Notes: generated by a model from the sequence alone, not told the origin. A stretch of DNA of 17,588 nucleotides from Acetofilamentum sp. (GCA_020722645.1 DYKL01000028.1:1-17588); one strand, 5' to 3'; positions 7,401 through 15,351 are shown, counted from the stretch's first letter. A program made the numbers and translations.

Positions 7401-8971
7401 ATCTGTATTCAATCGTTTCATATCATTTCAAATCTGCCGAAAATGAGCTAAAAGAGAATAATGGCAAAAATTCGCAACTCGCTTTAGAGTTGCACCTTTC
7501 TCTAAATGATAAACTTGAATACAGAATTGACCAATTAAGCAATCAAATTGACCAACTTGAAAGCAATATAAATACTAAAATTTTGGAAAAAGTTAAGTTT
7601 ACAATAAGCGAGCTTTCAAAATATATTTCTGAAAATTCGCTTTTGAAAACAAGTATCTATATGAAAAAAGATACTCATATTAAAAAAGCTATTATTCGTT
7701 ATAATGACAATTTTTCTCAACTTAAAAGGTTAATTAGAAAATATCATATAATTTCCCAAAGAAATTATCGAAAATATTTACAACCTTCTGTAAACCGATT
7801 TTTGCACAAACTCAACTTGTTCAATCCAATTGAATCTGTTTTAATGAGTGAAACTACACTTATAAATGAAGAAAGAATTAAAAAATTACCATTTCTTTAC
7901 AGAAAACTATTTGATGGAACAACTATTGAATCAGACGATTTTTTTGTACAAAGCGACCAACTTGAAACAAAAATACTCACTTCAATTAAAAATTTTACGG
8001 AAGGCAAGTTTTCGTCAACTGTTTTAATTGGCGAACCTGGAAGTGGCAAAAACACATTAATTAATTCAATTATTAATAGATATTTAAACAATTACACACT
8101 TGTTAGATACGAATTTAAGAAAACTTGTAGCTCAAGTGTTGAGTTTGTTTCGGTTATTGCCGAGCTTTTAGGATTTAGTAACAATCTTAAAATTGAAGAA
8201 TTAATTTTAAGTATGAACGATAGAAACAACAAAAAAGTGATAATTCTCGAAAATATCGGTCGTCTTTTCTTTAAAAAAATTAATGGTTTTGAAGCTATTA
8301 AAACTTTTTCTTACATAGTTTCTTCAACTTCAAAAAATATTTTTTGGCTTTGTTCAATTGGCAAACATCCTTGGACTTTTATTAACAACAGCTTTGAACT
8401 TGATAGAATATTTTTTAGCAAAATTGATATTTCGGTTTTTCACCGTAATGACATTAGAAATATAATTCTAAATAGGCACAGCGTTACTGGTTACAGTTTG
8501 TTTTTCAAAACTGATGAATTTGGCGAATTAAAGAACAAATTGCTAAAAGGAACTACTGTTGAAGATGAGCAAAAGAAACTTAGCAACCACTTTTTTAGCA
8601 AATTGGAAGAATTTGCCGAAGGGAATATTATTTCTGGAATGTATTATTGGTTACAATCCATTAGTGAAGTTAAAGGAAATACGCTAATAATTGAACCACT
8701 GCGAAAAATACAATTTGCAATTTTAGATAAGTTGGAAGATATTTATTTACTAACTTTGTCCGAAATATTAGTCCACGAAACATTTACAGATGTTGAACAT
8801 TCGCAGCTTTTTGACGTAAATGTTGAAGTAAGTCGCGAAATTCTTGGTTATCTTGTAGCATTAAATATTCTTTATATTGACCAAATTGAATTTATGTCAA
8901 ACAGATATTTTCTTAATAAATCGATTTACAAATTGGTGGAAAAAGAACTAATTAAACGAAATATGATATAA
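4484..8971 (+). CDS. CPA2-type cation/proton antiporter fused to helical region and P-loop ATPase
   Basis: 1495 residues in one uninterrupted frame. Residues about 1-440 form a CPA2 antiporter: KLPRVIGYLLIGLIFGP near 58-74, IALTAGLELKL near 107-117, K207-D208 at the core ion-binding site (SSAIVKDVIVI), and FFTVAGAAIDI. Residues about 440-1130 are mainly soluble, charged, helical sequence likely to form coiled coils. A C-terminal ATPase follows: Walker A GEPGSGKNT at 1183-1191, Walker B VIILEN at 1252-1257, a sensor-like IFWLCSIG strand, then a probable winged-helix tail. Two positions are unusual: N1190 replaces the Ser/Thr after the P-loop lysine, and E1256 stands where Asp is usual. The ATPase resembles STAND/AAA-type switch domains, so it may gate the transporter rather than pump. 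Overlaps the upstream gene by 4 nt and ends 1 nt before the MscS gene. Confidence 0.8.
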   Translation: MIPVLRRLIIISILFGIILFIQSIQVETISGINPKTLAVLGFLILASFTTGEILSYLKLPRVIGYLLIGLIFGPYSTEMLQIPFLKVLSLDVIKDLSLINTVTLSVIALTAGLELKLAEINKSVKSISLILGLKTLLMFILIPATIFALAPFIPFLANAGWKASLAAGLLISVIAMGTSIELTLVVANEAKAKGKFIDLILSSAIVKDVIVILLLAISLTISTSLLNPTSQFDISLFSALGIELLLSIMIGGIFGVLLIAYYKYVGKEILLFLLAFIVLASQLSIIMHLETLIVFVAAGFVVQNFSTFGEKFHHPLLKLSLPIFITFFTVAGAAIDITSLQSVILVGSAIVVVRSIVLYFSVNTAAKIAKEVTSVRDYGWVGFLSIGGLMLGVAIIIEQKLPGFGTQLKPLITSIVAINIFLGPILLKLILNKIALAKPEDVETQLEDVAKIVATKEEKVYSAKFKEPNLSDAKLNKSLFAILLKLNDILKVFNNKFIYSRTEESIELVLTVSEKYTDNLIVINSIFKEENFDSQKLINKIIDLKSELSEYYLFLCDERKISENNILKLDPLVKDLFNSLVDLTDGLTRTLNIDLENSFIYQSPNDKFRDKFYKNASRIKLVTMSFFQKNYKLKRVVEYKNLAKYFLVGKSSSEILETINLVGAERLTTLKKIHTLFTSYFEYLDELISFLSQNKNKADSKEIFSEKLKNLHQTFTSEISIYRTEIHNTTNEIISRLTYALATPFNGLLEALEIAGTYKFNSQKYKYSTLFKESEAKKDLTSDAIRHWVNFYHGYLGIIEKESYLYKIKFDLTKIVNASLINISKEINENLREVCSKLTIEIADFRKLLNSIEKNDDLQSQVNISKNKFFVSTIRFYTQHLENIKRSKKLNLLLEKLMKDFSEVSAHIPEEILLLEDSDFKFEERIPQFVKLKSIHLRKITKSILEQKFLREMGEVNELLLNHLNLTIIELKNLYSIVSYHFKSAENELKENNGKNSQLALELHLSLNDKLEYRIDQLSNQIDQLESNINTKILEKVKFTISELSKYISENSLLKTSIYMKKDTHIKKAIIRYNDNFSQLKRLIRKYHIISQRNYRKYLQPSVNRFLHKLNLFNPIESVLMSETTLINEERIKKLPFLYRKLFDGTTIESDDFFVQSDQLETKILTSIKNFTEGKFSSTVLIGEPGSGKNTLINSIINRYLNNYTLVRYEFKKTCSSSVEFVSVIAELLGFSNNLKIEELILSMNDRNNKKVIILENIGRLFFKKINGFEAIKTFSYIVSSTSKNIFWLCSIGKHPWTFINNSFELDRIFFSKIDISVFHRNDIRNIILNRHSVTGYSLFFKTDEFGELKNKLLKGTTVEDEQKKLSNHFFSKLEEFAEGNIISGMYYWLQSISEVKGNTLIIEPLRKIQFAILDKLEDIYLLTLSEILVHETFTDVEHSQLFDVNVEVSREILGYLVALNILYIDQIEFMSNRYFLNKSIYKLVEKELIKRNMI

Positions 8972-8972
8972 A

Positions 8973-9995
8973 ATGATAAAAAATATTTTTCTAATATTAT
9001 CCTTGTTTAGCAGTTTAATAATTGCCCAAAATTCAAACTTACCCATTAACGATACTTTGGCAATAAGCGATAGCTTATCAAAAATTGATGAACCCGTTTT
9101 AAAAAATGATTCAATTAAACCTGTAGTTTTTTACCAAAGTGAATTTCTTAATACAGATTCTGTTAAGCAAAACAATAAATTAACTTCCGACACAACTAAT
9201 GTTGCAAAAAAAGATAATATTTTACCTCAATTTAAAATCCCAGAACTAAATATTTTTAAGGAAATTAATTTTTTCACATTTCTTGAGTTATTTTTTCTCG
9301 TTTTAATCAGCATTGGCATCACAAAACTTATCGATTTTGCGAGCAAAATAAATAATCTTAAGCAAAGGATTGTTTTCTTTAAAGTTCTTTTTGGAACTAT
9401 AAAAGCAATTATTTGGTTCGTAGTTTTTTATATCGTTTTTAGCACAATAATGCCAAATAGTAACGAATTTATCTTTTTACTAATACTAATTGTCTTTATT
9501 ATCATAACAATTGCTCTAATTCCGTTAATCAAAAATTTTATTGGTGGAATTTATCTTTCTATAACAATGCCATTTAGCGTTGGTGATTTTATAAAAATTG
9601 GCGAATTTGAAGGTGAAGTTGAAAGCATCAATTGGAAAGATGTTGTTTTAATTTCAGAAGGTTCAAATATTTTAAGCATTCCCAACAGTTTGTTTCTTGT
9701 AAATACAATTTCCAATTTTAAGCGACAACAGAAAGAGCAACTTGTTTCAATTACTTTTGATATTCCTTTTAAACACGAACCAGAAAAAGTGATAAACATA
9801 ATTTATGAAGCAGCCCTTTCATCGCCTTATTTTTACTCCAAAATGAAACACAAAGTTTTGCTTATTAAAAATGATTTTATTTCTCAAAAACGAACTTTTC
9901 AGCTAAATGTTTATATTATAGATGTAAAGTTTACAGACAATTTAATTCACTCTTTAAATATGGTTATTAATCGCGCAATTTCTGAAAATAAATAA
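8973..9995 (+). CDS. MscS-family mechanosensitive ion channel
   Basis: 340 residues. A signal-peptide-like start (MIKNIFLILSLFSSLIIAQ) is followed by a Ser/Thr/Asn-rich periplasmic stretch to about 85, then three to four membrane helices between about 97 and 205. The pore-lining helix and beta domain are recognisable: LIKNFIGGIYLSI, then PFSVGDFIKIGEFEGEVESI and ILSIPNSLFLVNTISNF, matching the fRPF-vGD-v---g--G-V--I and IPN motifs of MscS. The Ala/Gly-rich packing of the E. coli pore helix is replaced by Ile/Leu, so gating properties may differ. MscS channels open under membrane tension to release solutes. It starts 1 nt after the antiporter-ATPase stop and 6 nt before trkH, so it is co-transcribed with the K+ genes. 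Family is sure; conductance is not. Confidence 0.88.
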   Translation: MIKNIFLILSLFSSLIIAQNSNLPINDTLAISDSLSKIDEPVLKNDSIKPVVFYQSEFLNTDSVKQNNKLTSDTTNVAKKDNILPQFKIPELNIFKEINFFTFLELFFLVLISIGITKLIDFASKINNLKQRIVFFKVLFGTIKAIIWFVVFYIVFSTIMPNSNEFIFLLILIVFIIITIALIPLIKNFIGGIYLSITMPFSVGDFIKIGEFEGEVESINWKDVVLISEGSNILSIPNSLFLVNTISNFKRQQKEQLVSITFDIPFKHEPEKVINIIYEAALSSPYFYSKMKHKVLLIKNDFISQKRTFQLNVYIIDVKFTDNLIHSLNMVINRAISENK

Positions 9996-10001
9996 GCACA
10001 A

Positions 10002-11762
10002 ATGGAAACAAATCAAAACACAAGTAAAATATTATTCATTTCCAAAATTTTGGTTATTGTTGCAAGTATTATTGGCTTATCTGCCATAATTTTAGAATAT
10101 GGATTTAAAACTTCACCCCCAATTGCCATAATTCTTCATCGCGTTTCACTTGGCGTTGTCGTTTCGTTTTTCCTTTATCAAGGCGTTAGTTTCGCTTATG
10201 CCTATCCGAAAAAAGAATATATAAAAAGTCATAAAGTTGAGCTTTTTATAATCTTAATTTCATTCTTGGAAATTATTCTCTCGGTCTTTGATTATAGTAT
10301 AATTGCACGAATTGGATACTTTTTTAATTTCAAAGATATTGCGTTTCTTTACATTGTTTTTGCTCAATTATTTATAGTTTTAGGTTTTATTCTTGGCGGA
10401 TTGCGGTTCAACCAAAACATTCTGCAATTAAAAATTCATCCTTCACGACTTTTTATCCTAAGTTTTTTAGTTACAATATTTGTCGGAACTCTTTTGCTAA
10501 TGCTTCCCGCTGCAACTACTGCTGGCAAAATTAGTTTTATTGATGCTTTGTTTACTTCCACAAGTGCAGTTTGTGTAACAGGTTTAATCACTCAAGATAC
10601 TGCAACTTATTTTACTACTTTTGGACAAGTTGTTATTATGCTGCTTTTCCAAATTGGTGGATTGGGTTTAATGACTTTTACTACGTTTTTTGCGTTATTT
10701 CTTTCTGGTGGTTTAGGAATTAAAGAGCGCATTCTTTTACACGATTTGTTGGATGAAGATAATATTGGACAAATTACAAAAGTACTTTCATTTTTAACTC
10801 TTTCAACTTTTGTAATTGAACTTATTGGCGCTGTAATTCTTTATTTTAGCATTCATACCCAAGTTCCAAATCAATCAGATGCAATTTTTCTTTCGGCATT
10901 TCACTCCGTTTCAGCTTTTTGTAATGCAGGATTTTCGCTTTTTTCTATGGGATTAATGGATAATTTGGTTATTGGAAATCATGTTTTTACTCTTACAATT
11001 GCTGTTTTAATCATTTTAGGCGGTTTGGGATTTCCAACAATTTTAGCTTTATGGACTCGATTTACCAAACGGAAAAAACTTGCAATTCAAAAACGAAACT
11101 CACTGCAAACCAAAATAGTACTTATTACAACTTTAGGTTTACTCGTTTTAGGAACAGTGTGGATTTATACTTTTGAACTTAATAACACAATCAAAAATTT
11201 AGGATTTCTTGAAAAACTTAGTGCATCTTTTTTCCAATCGGTTACAACAAGAACTGCTGGTTTTAATACACTCGATTTTGGACAAATGGGCGTTCCTACA
11301 ATTTTAATGGTTTTATTTTTAATGTTCGTCGGTGCTTCACCTGGTGGAACTGGCGGTGGAATTAGAACAACAACTTTTGCAATTATGTACATTGGAACAA
11401 TGTCCATTTTGAGGAACCATAAAGCAACTCATTACGGAAATAGAACTATTCCAAAAGAAATTATCGTAAAAGCATTTATTAAAACATTTTTTAGCATTGC
11501 AATAATTTCAGTTGGAATTATTGCTCTTACAATTACCGAAAAGCAAGATTTACTCGATATTATGTTCGAAACATTTAGCGCTTTTGGAACAGTTGGTTTA
11601 TCAAGAGGTATTACTGGCGAATTAACAGTTTTAGGTAAAATTATAATTTCGGGTTTAATGTTTATTGGTCGTGTTGGACCGCTTTCGTTTATTTACAGCA
11701 TTTTAAAGCCAATTGAACAACCAAATTACGATTTACCACAAGAAAATATTTCAATTTTATAA
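10002..11762 (+). CDS. trkH: TrkH/KtrB-type potassium uptake channel subunit with N-terminal membrane extension
   Basis: 586 residues. The core (from about 145) carries the four selectivity-filter loops of the Trk/Ktr/HKT superfamily: SAVCVTGL (188-195), SAFCNAGF (305-312, filter Gly310), TTRTAGFN (about 415-422, filter Gly420) and SAFGTVGLSRG (filter Gly529). The loop ASPGGTGGGIRTT before the last membrane pair is also typical. The first about 140 residues add about four membrane helices absent from short KtrB proteins, of unknown role, perhaps a sensor or partner interface. The protein mediates K+ (or Na+-coupled K+) entry and is normally gated by a cytoplasmic RCK ring, encoded here by the next gene 11 nt downstream. 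ATG at 10002 follows the upstream stop by 6 nt. Function is well supported; whether it should be called trkH or ktrB is open. Confidence 0.92.
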   Translation: METNQNTSKILFISKILVIVASIIGLSAIILEYGFKTSPPIAIILHRVSLGVVVSFFLYQGVSFAYAYPKKEYIKSHKVELFIILISFLEIILSVFDYSIIARIGYFFNFKDIAFLYIVFAQLFIVLGFILGGLRFNQNILQLKIHPSRLFILSFLVTIFVGTLLLMLPAATTAGKISFIDALFTSTSAVCVTGLITQDTATYFTTFGQVVIMLLFQIGGLGLMTFTTFFALFLSGGLGIKERILLHDLLDEDNIGQITKVLSFLTLSTFVIELIGAVILYFSIHTQVPNQSDAIFLSAFHSVSAFCNAGFSLFSMGLMDNLVIGNHVFTLTIAVLIILGGLGFPTILALWTRFTKRKKLAIQKRNSLQTKIVLITTLGLLVLGTVWIYTFELNNTIKNLGFLEKLSASFFQSVTTRTAGFNTLDFGQMGVPTILMVLFLMFVGASPGGTGGGIRTTTFAIMYIGTMSILRNHKATHYGNRTIPKEIIVKAFIKTFFSIAIISVGIIALTITEKQDLLDIMFETFSAFGTVGLSRGITGELTVLGKIIISGLMFIGRVGPLSFIYSILKPIEQPNYDLPQENISIL

Positions 11763-11773
11763 AGGAAAGTAAA

Positions 11774-12469
11774 ATGAGAAAGAAGTTTGCAGTTATTGGT
11801 TTAGGCGATTTTGGATGGAGCGTTGCTATTTCTCTCGCAGAAAGAAACGCCGAAGTTGTTGCCATTGACCAAGATATGAACATTATTGAAGAAATTAAAG
11901 ATAAAGTTACTTATGCAGTTCGTATTGATTCAACTGACGAAAAAGCACTTCGTTCGCTCGGTTTAGAAAAAATTGATGCAGTAATTGTTTCTATTGGAAC
12001 TAACTTTGAAAACACAATTTTAACTTCGGTGCTTTTAATGAACATTGGAGTTAAAATGGTTATCGCACGTGCATCTTCCAAAATACAAGAAACAATTCTA
12101 AAAAAACTTGGCGTTCATCAAATTATAAACCCAGAACTCGAAATTGCAGCCAAAGTTTCTACAAGTTTAATTAACGAAGATGTTTTAGATTATCTCGATT
12201 TAGGCGATGGATACGCTATTTTCCAAATTAACTCACCAACCGAATTTGTTGGGAAATCACTAAACGAGATTGAATTACGAATTAGATTTAATGTGAATTT
12301 AATTACAATTAAACGACAATATAAAATTGAAAACGAAGAAACTTCAACAACAGATGTCCGCGATAGAATTTATGGAGTTCCCTCTGCAAGTACCATTATT
12401 GAAGAAAATGATAAACTTGTGCTTTTTGGTCGTGAACGCGATATCAAAAAGATACTTGATTTGAAATAA
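11774..12469 (+). CDS. trkA: TrkA/KtrA-type RCK regulatory subunit of the potassium channel
   Basis: 231 residues: one RCK-N Rossmann domain with the nucleotide motif GLGDFG (9-14) and an acidic residue ending strand 2 (VVAID), then an RCK-C (TrkA_C) domain from about 135. A single N+C unit is the KtrA-like form, expected to assemble as an octameric ring below the TrkH/KtrB dimer and gate it in response to bound nucleotides (ATP/ADP or NAD(H)). RCK-C domains of some KtrA proteins also bind c-di-AMP; I cannot judge that here. A good AAAGGAAA ribosome-binding site sits 7-8 nt upstream of ATG, the clearest in the operon, which may raise translation relative to the membrane subunits. It is the last gene of the operon. 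Confidence 0.92.
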   Translation: MRKKFAVIGLGDFGWSVAISLAERNAEVVAIDQDMNIIEEIKDKVTYAVRIDSTDEKALRSLGLEKIDAVIVSIGTNFENTILTSVLLMNIGVKMVIARASSKIQETILKKLGVHQIINPELEIAAKVSTSLINEDVLDYLDLGDGYAIFQINSPTEFVGKSLNEIELRIRFNVNLITIKRQYKIENEETSTTDVRDRIYGVPSASTIIEENDKLVLFGRERDIKKILDLK

Positions 12470-12716
12470 AAAGCAGATAATTGGAATAGTGGAATAGTGG
12501 GAAAATGGAAAGATGTGATTTACTTAAATCACTTGTAAAAGTGTTAGAGTATAGTTACCACTCAACGAAACTGGAAACTGCCTGCTGGAGTTTGGAAAGC
12601 GACTACTGGAAGCAATAAAACATTAAATAGGGCGTAATAACGCACTTCTATTGGCTGTAATACAATATTATGATTTAGGGAATAGCTATTACAAGCCTAA
12701 TCAACTCAAAACAATA
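12470..12716. other. Intergenic region between operon end and convergent lipoprotein gene
   Basis: The two flanking genes converge. Weak structures are present: a 7-bp perfect hairpin GTGATTT/AAATCAC (12515-12532, 4-nt loop) and an imperfect inverted repeat GGCTGTAATA / TATTACAAGCC (about 12651-12698). Neither is followed by a T-run, so I do not call a terminator. A 36-codon ATG frame near 12505 exists without recognisable content. Confidence 0.3.
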
Positions 12717-13493
12717 TCAATCAGCTAATTTAACTTCTAGTTCAAGGTCTAAACTACTTGCTTCGGGGCGATTTATTCCGCCACCTTTTCCACTACCTCT
12801 GCCCTGTCCGCCACCTGTTTGCATTCCACCTTCTGTTTCTGAATTTCTTCTAACCGATTCCATATCAATTTTGCCACTTTCTAACAAAATTGTTACCATT
12901 TCATTTGGATAAATATCAATTGGCATTGTTGCTAAACTATTATTTCCAATAGGAATTTTAGCTTCATAAACAAATTGCTGATTTTGAGTTCCAATTTTAA
13001 TTTCATATCCATTATTACTGTTAATTGGCGATACAAATATCATTTCTTCATCTTCATTAATTAGCGAAAATTCGTTTTGGTTTTGCATCAATGTTTTAAC
13101 AGAAACATCAAAATCATTTTCCTCATTTTGAGCTCTATTTTTTCCCATTAAATTACGTGGAGAAGTTTTTGTCCTCTGTTTTGGATATTGCAATCCAACT
13201 TTCAATCCACCATTTTCTGGTTGAAACCAAATTGTTAATCCCATAGAAAGCATTTTCATGGAATTAGCTTTGTTAGCAGTTGCTAAACAGATATATAAAT
13301 TTTTATCATCATTTTGGAAACCGACAGCAATATTTTCTTCTTCAAAATATTTTAATTTACCGTTCCAATCATCTTGGTTTCCATCAACAACAATACTATT
13401 TTGTAATAAATTACTTTGAATTATTTCAGTTGAACTACATCCAAAAAATCCAAAAACGAACAAAATTGCAAAGCCAATAATTTTAGTTTTCAT
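12717..13493 (-). CDS. Lipoprotein with CBM9/DOMON-like domain and glycine-rich tail
   Basis: 258 residues. The start (MKTKIIGFAILFVFGFFGCS) is a lipoprotein signal with Cys19 in the lipobox position, so it is probably anchored in the outer membrane or facing the periplasm. The segment IVVDGNQDDWNGKLKY followed by NIAVGFQNDDKNLYICL resembles the first strands of CBM9-like/DOMON domains (VDG--DDW pattern), which bind sugars or heme in other proteins; no ligand residues can be assigned here. Residues about 222-245 are a low-complexity Gly/Arg/Gln linker (GGMQTGGGQGRGSGKGGGI) close to the C-terminus. It lies alone on the minus strand, convergent with trkA. I recognise the domain type, not the function. 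Confidence 0.65.
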   Translation of the reverse strand: MKTKIIGFAILFVFGFFGCSSTEIIQSNLLQNSIVVDGNQDDWNGKLKYFEEENIAVGFQNDDKNLYICLATANKANSMKMLSMGLTIWFQPENGGLKVGLQYPKQRTKTSPRNLMGKNRAQNEENDFDVSVKTLMQNQNEFSLINEDEEMIFVSPINSNNGYEIKIGTQNQQFVYEAKIPIGNNSLATMPIDIYPNEMVTILLESGKIDMESVRRNSETEGGMQTGGGQGRGSGKGGGINRPEASSLDLELEVKLAD

Positions 13494-13798
13494 TTAATTT
13501 TCTCATTCTATAATTGAGTTAAAATACACCGAATCAACATATTTTTCATTAGCTCTGCTAAATATCAACAACTGCCGAAACAAAGCCTGCTACAAATTTA
13601 CCAAATTGCAAATCAATTGGTGTAGGATTTTCTTCAATATATTAAATTTTTCCTTTCATGGACGGTTAAGGTAAATTAATAAAACAATTTTAATTAGGCG
13701 TGTTTGTAACGCTATTTTTATGCCATAATTATTTTATGGAACTTTAAATTTTAACGTAATTAATGTTGGAGTAACGGCTGGAAAAGATAAGGAACCAA
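13494..13798. other. Intergenic region with possible decayed gene remnants
   Basis: No intact gene. On the minus strand a short open stretch (about 13646-13558) encodes NPTPIDLQFGKFVAGFVSAVVD, preceded and followed by stops. On the plus strand a stretch near 13738-13800 reads GTLNFNVINVGVTAGKDKEP. Both look more protein-like than random AT-rich DNA and may be debris of lost genes, but no family is assignable. Confidence 0.2.
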
Positions 13799-13799
13799 T

Positions 13800-13841
13800 C
13801 AAAAAAATCTGCGTTCCTATTTCTTTTTATAATAGGAACGC
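13800..13841 (-). terminator. Rho-independent terminator of the alkaline phosphatase gene
   Basis: A perfect 11-bp stem, GCGTTCCTATT (13811-13821) with AATAGGAACGC (13831-13841), and a 9-nt loop. Read on the minus strand the stem is followed by AGA and then seven T (complement of 13801-13807), 17 nt after the phosphatase stop. The plus-strand side has no comparable T-run, so it acts mainly leftward. Confidence 0.85.
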
Positions 13842-13858
13842 TAATAATTTAAATTATC

Positions 13859-15295
13859 TTATTTCTGGAGTAATAGCTTTACAATTTTCCCAATATCGCT
13901 ATTATCTATATAATTTCCATAGACTTTGTCTTTTCCCTTAATTGCATCTAAAAATTTTGAACTTCCAGCACCTTTTGCATAAAATGGAACGACCATATTT
14001 GTGTGATCGTGTGAAAACCACTCAACTGATGGTAAATTACCTTTTCCATTGTTTATAATTGGTTTCCATAATTTTGAAATATCTCCATTTTCGGCTTTAT
14101 TTGAACCAGGTCCAAACAAATATCCAGTTTCGTGGTCGGCGGTAACTATAATTAAAGTTTCATTCCAACTACTATTTTCCTCAACCCAATTGCAAGTTGC
14201 AGCAATTGCATCGTTAAAATCAATTTGCTCTTCAATTGTTCGGTGTAAAAGATTATTATGAGCAACCCAATCAATCGCACCACCTTCGCTCATCATTACA
14301 AATCCGTTTGGATTATTGTCTAAAATGTTTATTGTTGCAAGAGTCATTTCGGTAAGTGTTGGAATTTCTTCATTTAATGGAGCGGAAAATGGCATTCCAT
14401 TATCCAAAGAATCTTTTCGCTCAACTTGAGTTGACTGCCCACTTTTGAAAACTCCAATAACTCTTTTTGGTGTTTCACCTTTCATATATTTTTGGAATAA
14501 TTCCCTATCCTCAATTAATTGCCAATTGTCATTTATTCCATCATTATCAGCATCTGAACCAGCTTTTCCCTGATTAAGCAAATTCCAAACTTCTCTTCCA
14601 CCAACATAATTAAATATTTTTTCGTTATTATTTTCACCCGATTTATCACCATCTTTTATATCATAGGCTTCTTTATCACCAATAAACCGCTCGTTTGTTG
14701 ATTTAATTGGAGTTCCATCGGGATTATAAAATGGATGTCCACCGCCCATAATTACATCTACTTTGCTATCCATAATCATTTCTTTTGCAATTGCTTTGTA
14801 TTCATACCGGCTTGGATTATGTGCAACAAAAGCTGCTGGAGTAGCGTTGCTAAATGGAACTGTTGAAACAACTCCAGTTGATTTATTAAAACTTTCGGCA
14901 ACTTCTAAAACTGTTTCAACTTTGTTATTTAATGTATCAACTGATAGGTTGGCTTTTTTTGTTTTAACACCAGTTGCAATTGCCGTACCAGAAGCCGCAG
15001 AATCTGTCGGTTTTTTTAGAATAAAGTTAAAATTTGCCCAAGCTGAGTCGGGATTATAAATTCCTCCGCCAATCATAAATGTGGTCATTCCTAATTTTAC
15101 TGGAAATGATTCATAAACTTGTTTTCCCAATTCGCCATAAAGATAGTAATTTGTAACATTTATGTGATTAAATCCCATTCCATCACCAATAAAGATTATT
15201 ACGTTTTTCGGAATTTCATTTTGAGAATAAGAATTTTCGGCAATAATAAACAAAAATGCAGTAATTATCATAAATCTGATTAAGTATAATTTCAT
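13859..15295 (-). CDS. phoA: Secreted alkaline phosphatase, PhoA family
   Basis: 478 residues with an N-terminal signal peptide (cleavage expected near YSQ, residue 25), so periplasmic or exported. It hydrolyses phosphate monoesters at alkaline pH using two Zn and one Mg. Motifs in order: IFIGDGMG (metal ligand D38), PTDSAASGTA with nucleophile S99, NPSRYEYK, MGGGHPF, MSEGGAIDWVAHNN, VTADHETGYL and SHDHTNMVVPF near the end, which supply the remaining metal ligands. Length matches family members. An insertion near 240-300 holds D-A-D-N-D-G (248-253) in SDADNDGINDNW, a thrombospondin-type-3-like calcium-binding loop. It is monocistronic with its own terminator. Phosphate-starvation control is common for such enzymes, but I see no clear pho box. 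Catalytic set looks complete. Confidence 0.93.
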   Translation of the reverse strand: MKLYLIRFMIITAFLFIIAENSYSQNEIPKNVIIFIGDGMGFNHINVTNYYLYGELGKQVYESFPVKLGMTTFMIGGGIYNPDSAWANFNFILKKPTDSAASGTAIATGVKTKKANLSVDTLNNKVETVLEVAESFNKSTGVVSTVPFSNATPAAFVAHNPSRYEYKAIAKEMIMDSKVDVIMGGGHPFYNPDGTPIKSTNERFIGDKEAYDIKDGDKSGENNNEKIFNYVGGREVWNLLNQGKAGSDADNDGINDNWQLIEDRELFQKYMKGETPKRVIGVFKSGQSTQVERKDSLDNGMPFSAPLNEEIPTLTEMTLATINILDNNPNGFVMMSEGGAIDWVAHNNLLHRTIEEQIDFNDAIAATCNWVEENSSWNETLIIVTADHETGYLFGPGSNKAENGDISKLWKPIINNGKGNLPSVEWFSHDHTNMVVPFYAKGAGSSKFLDAIKGKDKVYGNYIDNSDIGKIVKLLLQK

Positions 15296-15343
15296 AATTT
15301 TCTTCCATTTTTAATAAAATAACTTCCCAAAATTACTTAAATG

Positions 15344-15351
15344 CAAACTTA
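15344..15351 (-). promoter_or_regulatory. Candidate -7 element for the alkaline phosphatase gene
   Basis: Read on the minus strand the bases are TAAGTTTG, an exact TAnnTTTG match, about 49 nt upstream of the phosphatase ATG. The -33 side is only TTTT / TTG-like about 20-24 nt further up, so the match is partial. Confidence 0.35.

Noticed and set aside
12515..12532. Terminator for the cation operon
   Set aside because: The GTGATTT/AAATCAC hairpin is short and AT-rich and has no following T-run on either strand.
12505..12618. Small protein gene between trkA and the lipoprotein
   Set aside because: A 36-codon ATG frame exists, but there is no ribosome-binding site, no family match, and the length is easily reached by chance.
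13558..13646. Real minus-strand gene upstream of the lipoprotein
   Set aside because: The protein-like stretch of about 25 residues is closed by stops on both sides; it is kept only as possible debris.
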